Shown one piece after another: positions 1 to 9,600 of a stretch of DNA of 34,366 nt. Within the stretch, counting starts at the first letter, position 1; every line of letters begins with the position of its first letter. The notes under the pieces are model-generated. The model worked only from the letters and a program-made list of their open reading frames with translations, was not told the DNA's origin and did no database searches. The stretch spans positions 1 through 34,366 of the forward strand of contig QKYT01000656.1 in the NCBI GenBank assembly GCA_003550305.1, in the 5' to 3' direction. Position numbers and translations under genes: made by a program. Source of the DNA: Glomus cerebriforme (Eukaryota > Glomeromycota > Glomeromycetes > Glomerales > Glomeraceae).

Positions 1-300
1 GGTAGGTTATGTGTAAAGTTGCGGAGTATTACATTATGTAAAATGAAATATTAATGCTAGATTACGCGTAAAGTTATGGAGTATTACACTATGTAAAATG
101 AAATGTTATATAATTAGTCCTCGTAAATATTTTGAAGTATTACGCAGTGTTTCGAAATATTACGCATCTTAATATAACGGAGTATTACACTTGGTAAAAT
201 TACGGAGTATTACACCACATAAATCATCGGAGTATTACGTTCCGTAATCTTTCGACGGGATCGTAGCCTTACGTAGTATTACAAAGGCGTAAATTTATGA
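1..300. repeat. Array of GGAGTATTAC-type motifs
   Basis: At least eight copies or near-copies of a GGAGTATTAC(A/G) motif lie on one strand, near 23, 78, 135, 154, 179, 204, 229 and 273. Early copies are about 56 bp apart and the middle ones about 25 bp apart. Most are preceded by C or AC and several are followed by AC or GT; the copies near 135, 154 and 273 are variants. I recognise no family. It is more C+G-rich than its surroundings and begins at the window edge, so it may be part of a larger array. Confidence 0.6.
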
Positions 301-350
301 AATACTTCGTACTAAATAAATTCCTGATGTAATTCATTGTTTTTCTACAA

Positions 351-1469
351 ATGGTACTTAAGGAAAATGTAAATGGTGCATACAAGCTTTGCATTGAAAA
401 CCATGTTAATTTTGAAGAAAATGGCTATATGTATAAAATAAGTAAAATATATACCGAGTTGTAAGTAAATTATCTTATTGTTGAATTTATTTTTATTTTT
501 ATGACTCTAACTTTATTATTTGGTATAGTATTTATAGAAGCAAGAATAAAGTCGATATTCTGGATTATGCAGGAGATACGTATACAGAACTTGATATCAT
601 CATAAAGACTTTCAGGTATATTATTGAAAGACTGAACCCTGGTTTTGAAATATATCAAAAATGGTTAGTAAAAGGTATGGGATATTTGTTAACTTCATAA
701 TTAAACTATTTATTATACTCACAAGCATATTCATGGTCTAAGGAAGGAATCCTTCTCCCCACTAAGTAAAAGTAATGACTACAACAAGGGCAGAAAATGT
801 GACTTGTGCTTTCTATCAATGTCTGAAGTAGACATAGGGAAGTGGGAATTTGTATTAGAAGTAATCTTTTCATAAGGTTATTGGTGATCATTGCAGGTCT
901 GTTAAAGTTAATCAGTTTATTTTGAATGGATTGTTAAATCTTAACCTCACTGACAAGCAGGCTAAAAGTATTAAAATGCCCTTTATGCAAGTATATGATA
1001 CAAGTGGTCAAATATTAATCAAAGATTTGGTTGAGAACTTCTATGTAATATATCCTGAACCAAAATTTGAACTTTCGATAAGACTTTAGCATATTAAAAA
1101 GCTTAAATCTGCTGTCAATACTATAAATTTTATTATGGTAAGCTTGATTCCATTTTATTGCTAAAAAGTTTTGCATATTAAATCTATGTTAATATTTTGC
1201 ATAGGATATGTATGAACAAATAAATAAAATAGCAGAGACTCAAAAAAACACACGTAATGGATTCGATGATATTTTTAGTAATGATTCTAATATCAAACCT
1301 ACTCATTATAAGGTCAAATATATATATAAATCATAGTGGTCCTCAAAGGATAAAAAATCATAACAGGAAATTCTTTTTTTGCTATATGAAAATCATATTT
1401 AGTTTTATTGTGTATTAGTTTAAGCAATAACTGAAAATCATCTTATTGAAAATAATAAAAATTTCACAG
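351..1469 (+). pseudogene. Unidentified spliced frame broken by five stops (frame A)
   Basis: I do not recognise this protein. An ATG at 351 opens a frame that can be spliced as 351-460, 529-663, 897-1137 and 1205-1469 with GT..AG introns (donors GTAAGT, GTTAGT, GTAAGC), and all phases match. The first 145 codons read cleanly. The frame then meets TAG at 1087, TAG at 1334, TAA at 1361, TAG at 1400 and TAA at 1421, yet stays protein-like between and after the stops (for example IEERLNPG-like and LLYENHI stretches), with no frameshift needed. Every stop is one C-to-T step from CAA or CAG (Gln). Either it is a decayed gene, or a short protein ending at 1089 with by-chance open sequence after it. 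No domain is evident. Confidence 0.5.
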
Positions 1470-2510
1470 GTATTATCTTATTAGTAATTCTATATAATCT
1501 TTTATAACTATTTGGTGTTATGCATACACTTTGTTTCGTGTATTAAACTATTTATATTACAAAAAATCCAATGAGAAGAATGAAATAAAAAATTCAATTT
1601 TCCCATATGTTTACCACAAAAAAATCACATGATCTTAATTATTTCCCAAGGGAATAGTTTTTCACAACCTAAATTTGGAACTTTTGTCAAGTATCAGATG
1701 TGATAATCTAATCCTAAAATCTGTGATTGAGGGACCATCAATAATAATGATTCATCACATATAAGTAAAATGTGTCACAAATACAAATTTTTTCTTGGCA
1801 AGTGATCTGTGTTCCAAATTGGAATAGACATGTAATTTTTTTGGCGTATAAAATACTATAATTTCTACCTCGCATAATATTGCGGCACATTTTACTGCAT
1901 CCTGATAACATAATATCTCACCTTAGCAATTAGAAAAATAGCATTTTCTTGCAGTTGTATTTTAAATATATTAATAAAGAATTTTATAAAAGTTTTGCCT
2001 ATATCAGGCTGGTAATTGTTAACCAATGTATTAATTATTCTACATGCATTAACGATCATTACTAAATGTATTATTTTCCTGACTCCATAGATCACAATAC
2101 TGCACCCTGGTAACATGATGTCCCACCTCAGCAATAAAATAAACATTGCACTATAAGTTATGTCAGTTATGACATTTCTTTTTTTAGCTATACAGAATCT
2201 GATTGGCTGATCATCTCGTGATTTATAGAAACTCGCCAGCTCCTGATTTTAGAATTATCAAAAAACTGGCAGGAAACTAAAGAGATTATATGTGATACAA
2301 ATTTTAGCTGTGCATAGTTTAGCCGTCTATGGTGATTGGGTCTAATTTAACTGAATCATAACGTCAGGAAAAAATATGAATCTGGTTTTCACCTGAACAA
2401 TCGAATAAAAATGAATATGGTTTTATTATAGTATAATATTGCTAAATCAGCTAAAATTAATAAATACTTTAAAATCATTATAATCTGTTATAATCTACTA
2501 AAACACTAAT
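1470..2510. other. Non-coding AT-rich stretch with a 35-bp repeat pair
   Basis: No gene is supported here. A small reverse-strand frame at 1892-2146 is mostly the two copies of a direct repeat plus the sequence between them and has no gene-like character. The stretch around 2195-2300 (CTGATTGGCTGATCA and following) resembles dispersed repeat sequence, but no ends could be fixed. Confidence 0.5.
1896..2135. repeat. 35-bp direct repeat pair, transition-only divergence
   Basis: Positions 1896-1930 and 2101-2135 align over 35 bp without gaps and with six mismatches. All six are transitions, and in each the upstream copy has T or A where the downstream copy has C or G. Weaker similarity extends a few bases on each side. 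The copies lie 205 bp apart. They could be the ends of a small element or a segmental duplication. Confidence 0.65.
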
Positions 2511-3207
2511 ATAGTAGAACCTATTCTAAGTTAAATCAAGTAAGCTATGGTGATGTAAACTTTGAAAAATATAGAAAAATAGTTGATGCAATATGGCCTT
2601 TAACAAAAAGATGTGATTACGAAATACCAGAAATATAGTGCTCTCGTATTCGTGATCCATTTAGGAAAATACTTGAAAAGAATCCAGAAATCTTTTCTAA
2701 GAATGGATATATTACAATATGTGAAAAGTTTTATGAAGGTGATAAAGTCAGTGCTTAACCAACTGATTATATATATTGTAGTGTATGTGACTCCTTAGTT
2801 TTCATATCTGGAGGTAATTATAGTGCCCGTCTCTATTATGATAACCACTTTAAAAAATGTATTTCTGAAAATTCTATTTTAAAATTCTCAAATCTATTAA
2901 TAGAAGGAAATTTCAGATCTAGCAATATAAACAGTACATATTACAAGAAGAGGTTAAAATTAATCATCTTTCTTCAAATTTTGAGCCAGCTTGTATTTTT
3001 AATGCCAGGCAAAAAATAGTTTCACCAATTTCTCATATGTTGAACCAAAAATCTAAAGCACCAACTCCTCTTCCTCTATTATCACGAAAACCTGTTGTAT
3101 TAATGTGATGTAGTGCAAGTACACCTGAAATTTCTAGCAAGACTAGTTTGGGTGATTTTGCTAAAGTATATTTTGATTCTGTGTGGAAAAATGCAGGAAG
3201 AAAATAG
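2511..3207 (+). pseudogene. Degenerate frame with a BED-like CxxC...HxxxxC finger (frame B)
   Basis: From about 2511 a protein-like frame runs to about 2930, broken by TAG at 2636 and TAA at 2756. It then continues one frame over from about 2935, broken by TGA at 3106 and TAG at 3205. It contains a CSVC...HFKKC arrangement near 2778-2850 that resembles a BED-type zinc finger, found in hAT-like transposases and derived proteins; this is a resemblance only. All four stops are reachable from CAG, CAA or CGA by one C-to-T change. One single-base frameshift near 2930-2935 is required. It is probably a decayed element-borne or repeat-family gene. Confidence 0.45.
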
Positions 3208-3410
3208 ACTTAATATCTTTCAACTGAATATTAACATTAATATTAAATATATTTAGCCAAAAATAATATATTTTATTTTTTTTTGTGAAATGAATAGCTA
3301 CATTAATCTGCATGCATGATTACCTAGTAAAATTATATATGATCTGCAGACGCTATGCATGATCTACCTATTCTAGGTTAAATTCTCTAATCTATAACTA
3401 TTTTAATAAA

Positions 3411-3800
3411 GTATTTTTTGAGAAGTTCAGGAAGATAATAAAGGAATTTTTGATTGCAAGACAATATAACTATCAGTTTGAGAATTTCTATGCAGTAGTT
3501 ATCCAGTGAGCTTACAAGAATTACAAGAAAAGATCTGAATCTTTGGCAAAATGAGTTTGGGAAGCAGTGAGGAATGATGGTACTCCTGACGAGAAGAAGT
3601 TTTTAGATATTGTTTCTCGTAATAAAATATATCATTTCATTAATGGAAAACTAATAGAATCTAATTATGTGAGTGACCAATTTTATGTAGAAAATAATCA
3701 TAACATTTATTCTGCTACTACTTGAGCAAAAGTGAAGAGAAATCAGTTATATAAATGATTATGTACTGTAGCATATCTAACTACTTTTAGAGTATTATAT
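3411..3800 (+). pseudogene. Degenerate frame with four in-frame TGA codons (frame C)
   Basis: A continuous frame from 3411 to about 3800 reads as a basic helical protein with an IQ-like stretch (VIQ followed by AYKNYKKR) and then VWEAVRNDGTPDEKKFLD. It is interrupted only by TGA at 3507, 3552, 3723 and 3756. Each is one CpG-type transition from CGA (Arg), which fits the basic context; TGA from TGG (Trp) by G-to-A is also possible at some sites. No frameshift is needed. The sequence feels like a repeated fungal family I have seen, but I cannot name it. It may be the 3' part of frame B, since both are forward and close. Confidence 0.45.
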
Positions 3801-3828
3801 TAATAAAGCTACATAGTTGTTAGAGCCT

Positions 3829-3945
3829 CTTAGGATATATTAATTAATAGATTATAACATCTTAGGATATATTAATTAACAGATTATAACGTCTTAGGAC
3901 ATATTAATTAATAAATTATAATGTTTTAGGATATATTAGTTTTAC
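3829..3945. repeat. 32-bp tandem repeat, 3.6 copies
   Basis: Units at 3829-3860, 3861-3892 and 3893-3924 each start CTTAGGAYATATTAATTAAY and are followed by a partial fourth unit from 3925. All differences between the full units are transitions (T/C or A/G). An 'aatatatt' dinucleotide-like run follows at about 3966-3997. Confidence 0.85.
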
Positions 3946-4392
3946 ACAAGTAATGTTCTAGAACATATTAATATATTAATATATTAATATATTTCAGGAT
4001 ACTACTTATGTTAGTTGTGTATGATATCTGTCTGATATTTATTATAATATATCAAAAGCAAAATAATTTATATTTAATATAATATAGCTAATTTTAATAA
4101 AAAGTAAATAATTTTATAACAAACTTTTTTTTATTTAGTATGTAGATTATTTTTAATTAAGGTTTAGATTTAAACAAACTTAATAAAAATATTAAAAAAT
4201 TAACAAATTCTGATATTAATTCTTCAAATTCAAACTATATAAATTAAACTCAAATTGATCTTTAATTGAATTTTGCAGAACTTTAGTAAATAAAAAATAT
4301 AAAATAATACTATAAATAGTATGTATTGTTGATAGGATTATCAATGATATTATTTGTAATATTACTATACTAAATTGGATAGTATTAACCTT
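3946..4392. other. AT-rich spacer, no gene seen
   Basis: Very A+T-rich sequence between the tandem repeat and the LINE insertion. I see no coding frame, RNA gene or repeat beyond simple AT runs. Confidence 0.6.
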
Positions 4393-5907
4393 AAATAATA
4401 GTTTTTATCTTTTAGAAAAATTTTTAAATTTAATAATAGATCTTTTCTTCTTTCTATCTCTTATTTAATAGATACTAAACATATCTCCTTACATCTGGTT
4501 AAAGTCAAAGGCCACTCTGGTGACTCCCTTAATGAAGAAGCGGATAGACTAGCTAAATCAGGTACTCAAAGTTACCATACTATCGGTGCTTGCCAGTTTT
4601 ACGACTTTGCATCGATCCAACACCAATTGGTCTGGAATAATATTCCCGTGGAAAAATCTACTCGCTCCTTCGTCAAGACACTTTATAACGCCAAAATAGC
4701 TGCAGCATGGTCCACGAACTATTACAATTATGATTTATTTGACAGCACTTACTCCTCCACACATTGGACCTCCCTGTGGTCTGCATTTTACACCAGAAAC
4801 AACTCACTTTGCTTCCACTTCACAATTCACGACAGTTTTTCACACTGATTAAAACTCTTAACGCTGGTTCTTCCCACTATGAACATTATGAAGGAATGAC
4901 ATCCGGCGAAATTCTCGACGGATAAATGCTTCTATTGTGAATCTGAACAAGAAACCTTTTTCCATTTGATCAGATATCCCAGTTTAACCTCAAAATGGTC
5001 CTGCATTATCAACAAAGTGATTGCTAACACCTCTCAATTCATCATCAATTGGGATCCTTTCTCTAATTCAGATGATCGTCATGCGCAGCAAGATGCTGTA
5101 CTTTCCTTCCTCAATAGCTTCTTTACTGCCAACCTTCTTGATCAAAATGACAAACATTGGCTCTTATTTCACACACTCAGATCCATATACTTCACCTTCC
5201 ATTTCAGCTCTCTCCACGGAATCACCAGATCTAACCAAATCACGTTTCAAATTCTGGACAAGCTGACCTCTTTCCTCATTTAAGCCTTTCATCATTACAT
5301 TTGGCTTCCACGTAACAAGCTCTTTAAAAACTTGGAATCATCACTTCAATCGATGAGTTCTAANTNACCTCCTTCTTCGAGCANACCTCNCTCTCGTNNC
5401 AGCAAAATTCATCATTATATTGGTGAATCCCCGTTTGATGAATTCCATAATCCTATAGAGAGTATCACCACACGTGAACTTTGTGCCTTCTCCAGATGGA
5501 AAGATAGAATGGTTAGTTTTATTAAAAAAGGTCATCATTTAGGGGACATTGTTGTTAAAAAGGTGGATAAATTAGCGAAACTCACAGAGGGAATGTATAA
5601 TAGTATTTTGTATGANAAATTGGACTTAAATTTANNTANACATAATTATTTATTAGATAGATTAGTTAGTCACTTTGATTTATCACAGGTACAAGGTCGG
5701 GAAGATTAGATTATGATGGAATTTAGTTCTTGATAACAAAACTTTTCTCCTGAATTTAACCTTCACGTGACAAGTTATGCTTTTCTGTTAAAGAGGGTAT
5801 ATTCGTGATTTATCTCTCGTAATTATGTATTCTTTTAGAACTTCAATAATTATAATAAATGCGATTAACTTGTCTTGTAAAAAAAAAAAAAAAATAATAG
5901 TTTTTAT
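4393..5907 (+). mobile_element. 5'-truncated non-LTR retrotransposon (LINE) with poly(A) and 16-bp TSD
   Basis: A 16-bp direct repeat AAATAATAGTTTTTAT flanks the insertion exactly (4393-4408 and 5892-5907). The element between them ends in a poly(A) tract (about 5879-5894, overlapping the second TSD copy). Both are hallmarks of target-primed reverse transcription. The insert opens inside an RNase H domain, so everything upstream (ORF1, endonuclease, reverse transcriptase) is missing through 5' truncation. The 3' untranslated tail is 5710-5878. Ten ambiguous bases (N) fall inside the element at 5364-5399 and 5616-5639. The perfect TSD suggests a fairly recent insertion. Confidence 0.9.
4411..5709 (+). 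pseudogene. LINE ORF2 C-terminal part: RNase H tail, zinc finger, C-terminal tail
   Basis: One reading frame spans 4411-5709 with no frameshift and is broken only by TGA at 4846, TGA at 4897 and TAA at 5281. Domains in order: the C-terminal part of RNase H with the VKVKGHSGDSLNEEADRLAK motif (about 4507-4563); a long linker; a zinc-finger motif CFYC...H typical of LINE ORF2 tails (about 4927-4977); and a tail with WLPR. The expected last zinc ligand after HLIR is Tyr (TAT, 4975-4977) where the family usually has Cys, consistent with TGT to TAT. The two TGA codons sit where Arg (CGA) fits and the TAA where Gln (CAA) fits. It is non-functional in this copy. Confidence 0.85.
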
Positions 5908-7200
5908 TTATTTAGTTTAATATAATTTGATAGTTTATTTAATTTGTCAAATTTTATAAAAAATAAAAGATTATATTTATTAGATTCATTTATTTATTAT
6001 AAAATCAAATGTCAATATATTATATATTTAAAAGAGAATTCTATCTTTTATATTAAATTTTTGAAATCTATAATCAACTAGTGATAGCAGAAGAATATTG
6101 ATCATTATATTAACTTCTGTTTAAAGTAATTTCTGTAATTCTTTATCAGTAATATTAACACATCATGAAATTTTTAAAGTACTACCTTAGTAGTATTATT
6201 ATCATCTTCTAAATTTGCATTTTCATCATCATAATCATTTTCATTATCCTCATCATTATCGTAATTACTATTATCATTACTATTATTTTAACATATGTGA
6301 AACTTTATACAACTCAGATGATCAGCCTGATTTATACCATAATTATTTATTTGCTATATTTTAATTTTACTAATATAATTAATTTAGCAAGTTAATTTAA
6401 TTATAGCATATCAGTATTTATAAAATTCAAAACTATAATTATTACATTATAATATGTCAAGTATATTGTCATAATTAAATTAATTATATCAGAAAGTATA
6501 ATACTGATCATTTGCTGATTACTTTTAAAAGTATAATATCATATTTTATCAATAAAAATTTTGAATTTTTTTAAATAAACTTAAAACTTAATATAAATTT
6601 TATATAATTCTTAAAATTATAATTTTGTCTGCTTTACAAATTTACTTAGAATTTTAAATAATATTATAAATATTATTTTTGAGATATATAGTATTTTTTA
6701 TATGAGAGTAAGTAATATTTGAATTTCATCCTAAATAAATAATAAATTTAATAATTTAATTTTATAATAATATACAAAAATATTTTAAATACTTCTAAAA
6801 TAATTATTGATTTATTATTTATTTTAAAATAAAAAATTTTAATTAAATTATATTATATTTTTAGGGATAAATTTATTTCTCATTCCAGATAAAGAATTTA
6901 TTATTCATTCTTATAATTTTTTCTAAAAATAAATAATTATTTTTATTGATAATTTTAAAGTTTTTTTTTTATAGAAGTTTTTAATGAATTTTATTTGATA
7001 TATTTTATATTTTTAATTAAAAATACAACAAATTTATTTGAATTTAATGATTGTATTTTATTAGTATTAGAGTTTCCATTTGATATTCAAATTGAGATTC
7101 AAACGTTTGAAAAGATTTAAGGTATGGATTCGAATATGATTCGAATCTCACATGATATTCGAATCTTAAATCCTAAAAATTTGAGTCGAAAATAAATAAT
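5908..7200. other. AT-rich non-coding stretch
   Basis: No gene is supported. On the reverse strand, 6190-6290 is a GAT/AAT-rich low-complexity run that would read as an Asp/Asn-rich acidic tail; with no frame feeding into it, I treat it as simple sequence. Around 7080-7190 several ATTCGAAT-type palindromes cluster. Confidence 0.5.
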
Positions 7201-7216
7201 TTTTTTTTCTTGTAAG

Positions 7217-7680
7217 CTTCTTGCGGTTCTTGCCTTTTTCCAAAATGGCAATTTTGAATTTTGGTCATTCAGTGGGTGGCTTCTAGGAATATAAGAACGA
7301 GTTAGATTAATTTATTCTTTTATTTTTTTTTTTACTATTAAACTTATGTTTTTTCTTCTTCTTATAGGCTTCATCCAGAACAGCAATTTCCGAATTTTGG
7401 TAGGTAACTTTTAAGAATACAGGAACGAGTGAGTTAATTTATTTTTTTGTTTTATTTTTTTTATTATTGACTTGTATATTTTTTCTTTTTGTAGTATTCT
7501 TTTAGGACAGCAATTTCTGAATTTTGGCGGGTAACTTCTAGGAATATAGAAACAAGTGACGGAGTGAGTTTATTTTTTTATTAATTTATTTTTTCTAAAA
7601 CTTATAATATTCTTACTTTTTTTTCTCTTTTAGGCTTCTTTTAGATGGAATGGTAGACTTCAAAATCTGGATTTGATAAT
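7217..7680. repeat. ~130-bp tandem repeat with polypyrimidine spacers
   Basis: Three to four related units share a core of about 70 bp: GCAATTT, then GAATTTTGG, then a CTTCTAGGAATA-like segment and GAACGAGT. Cores begin near 7248, 7383 and 7510 (spacing 127-135 bp), and a weaker fourth unit starts near 7633. Between cores are T-rich stretches ending in TAG, so each core looks like an exon between two short introns. I cannot translate a consistent protein across units. Confidence 0.65.
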
Positions 7681-8347
7681 TATAAGCAAATTTTCTTTTT
7701 TTTTTATTTAAGATGTAACTAATGTTTTTTCCTTATTTGCTTTTGTAAAATCAGCTTTTTGAACTGGATAATGGATAGTGAAATGGAATATTTATCAAAG
7801 GCAGGCATAAACAAATTTCTTGTATTATTTCATGTTTCTTTATTTAATTATTTCTTGTACTAAAATTTACATCCGTTTTCATTAATATTTCAGATTTTTA
7901 TTATATTCAACTAGGAATAAATGAATTAAGTGATTGATAATTAGTTATTTTGACTTATCGACTTAATATATTTTTATTTCACTTTACTTATTGTGATGTA
8001 TAATAGTTAACGTTAAGTAAGAATGAATAATGTAATAAATATATTTGTTGTATTATTTGTATTATAAAATAAAATAAATTCATTGATAAATCATATTATT
8101 GTTCATCTTGTAGATAAAACTCTCCCAAATTAAACTCTATTTCTTCCATTAAATAATTATATTTGAATCACATAGATACATTCAAATCATATGACATATT
8201 TGAATCACATGATATATTCGAATTTTAAAATTAATATCTAATGTTGTATGACTTATGAATGAACATTCGAATATACTAATTTCAAACAGAAGTACTAATT
8301 AGTATTATATTAATATGAAATTTTTACCAAAAATATGTCTTTAATAT
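7681..8347. other. AT-rich spacer with ATTYGAAT clusters
   Basis: No gene is seen. Between 8160 and 8285 the motif ATTTGAAT/ATTCGAAT or close variants recurs about every 20-40 bp, as it does around 7080-7190. Confidence 0.5.
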
Positions 8348-9600
8348 TATTACAAAAAAATTCATAACTCTATATTCACTTGAGCTAGCATCATAAAAAT
8401 TAATAAACAATTATTTCCATGCCTGCTGAACAACTTTACTTAAGTTTTCTTTGCTTATTTTTTTTGGCCAAATTGTTTAAATTATACTTAAAAGTAAAAA
8501 AATAAAACACATTTAAGTATTTTTACAAAAAAATTTGTAATTTCACAACTACTTAAACTAGTTTCATGAAAATTAATATGCAATTATTTTCATATCTGCT
8601 AAAAACTTTACTTAAGCTTTCTTTGCTTATTATCTTTAGCCAAAGCATTCAAATTATGCTTAAAAGTAAAAAAAACAAAATGTGTTTAAGTATTTTTACA
8701 AAAAAATTTATAACTCTACAAACACTTAAATTAGCCTCATAAAAATTAATAAACAATTATTTCCATACCTGCTGAACAATTTTACTTAAGCTTTCTTTAC
8801 TTATTTTCTTTGGCCAAAATGTTCAAATTATGCTTGAAAGTAAAAAAACAAAACATATTTAAGTATTTTTACAAAAAAATTCATAATTTCACAAGACTAC
8901 AACCACTTGAGCTAGTCTTATAAAAATTAATATATAGTCTAATCTTGATATAATGAACCCACGATATAATGAACTCTCGATATACTGAACTTTTTTTAAG
9001 AAACCAGTTTCATAATATATAAAAAAATCTCAATATACCGAACTTCATATGAAACTTGATATAGCATATACCGAACATGTATTGATCTACCATCTATTAT
9101 AAAATATAATAAAAAAAATCTTGATATACTGAACTGGTCATGTGATTAGTAGATTATAAATAATATCTTTTTATCTGTTGAGCCAAAAAAGAAAAATTGT
9201 AAATGTAAATAAGTAAAATTTTTTTGAACATTTTATTAATAATAATATAATCTATGAATTTTTAAACATTTATTTTTTTAATTTTTAATTTTAAGAAAAG
9301 CGTGGTATTGTTACAGATTATGAACACATTTATTTTTTACAATAATAAAAATTTTATATCGAAATACATAAGATAAATCACGTGATTTTTAATATACCGA
9401 ACTGTTTATTACTTACTCATAGAGTTCGGTATATAAAGAAAATTTGATATACCGAACTACCTCTATATACCGAACTTTTGCTCTTAAATTACGAGTTCGG
9501 TATATCGAGATTAGACTGTACAAGTATTTTCATATCTGCTAAATAATTATTTTAAGTATTTTTTATCTATTTAGTTAACTAAAATAACAAAATTGTGTTG
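8348..9600. repeat. ~173-bp satellite-like tandem array, interrupted
   Basis: The marker TACAAAAAAA starts at 8351, 8524, 8697 and 8870, giving three successive periods of exactly 173 bp. Units also share AAAATTAATA, an ATTTTCATA(C)CTGCT-like block, and a CTTAAG...TTTCTTTGCTTATT block. The fourth unit is cut at 8932 and resumes at 9521 after the TA-flanked element, then fades by about 9600. No coding potential is seen. Confidence 0.85.
8933..9520. mobile_element. 584-bp TA-flanked inverted-repeat DNA transposon (Tc1/mariner- or pogo-like MITE)
   Basis: The element occupies 8935-9518 and is flanked by TA on both sides (8933-8934, 9519-9520). Its terminal inverted repeats match at 20 of 24 positions; the right end reads inward as CAGTCTAATCTCGATATA and the left end begins TAGTCTAATCTTGATATA. 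About eleven copies of a GATATAMYGAAC-like motif, in both orientations, fill the body. No transposase frame is present, so it is non-autonomous. Removing the element with one TA restores the 173-bp satellite unit across the junction, which confirms both ends. Class is inferred from the TA target and the CAGT end; a pogo/Fot1-like parent is plausible. Confidence 0.85.

Noticed and set aside
1892..2146. Reverse-strand 84-codon frame
   Set aside because: Made from the 35-bp direct repeats and the filler between; no gene-like features.
351..3800. Alternative genetic code (TAA/TAG as Gln or TGA as Trp) for frames A-C
   Set aside because: Different frames use different stop types, the adjacent seven host genes use normal stops and no in-frame stops, and the MULE and LINE relics show all three stops at C-to-T sites. 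Decay explains all; kept only as an alternative for frame A.
6190..6290. Asp/Asn-rich acidic tail as the last exon of a reverse-strand gene
   Set aside because: Simple GAT/AAT repeats with no coding frame leading into it.
8348..9600. CRISPR-like array
   Set aside because: Period is 173 bp with diverging units and no unique spacers; the window is eukaryotic.
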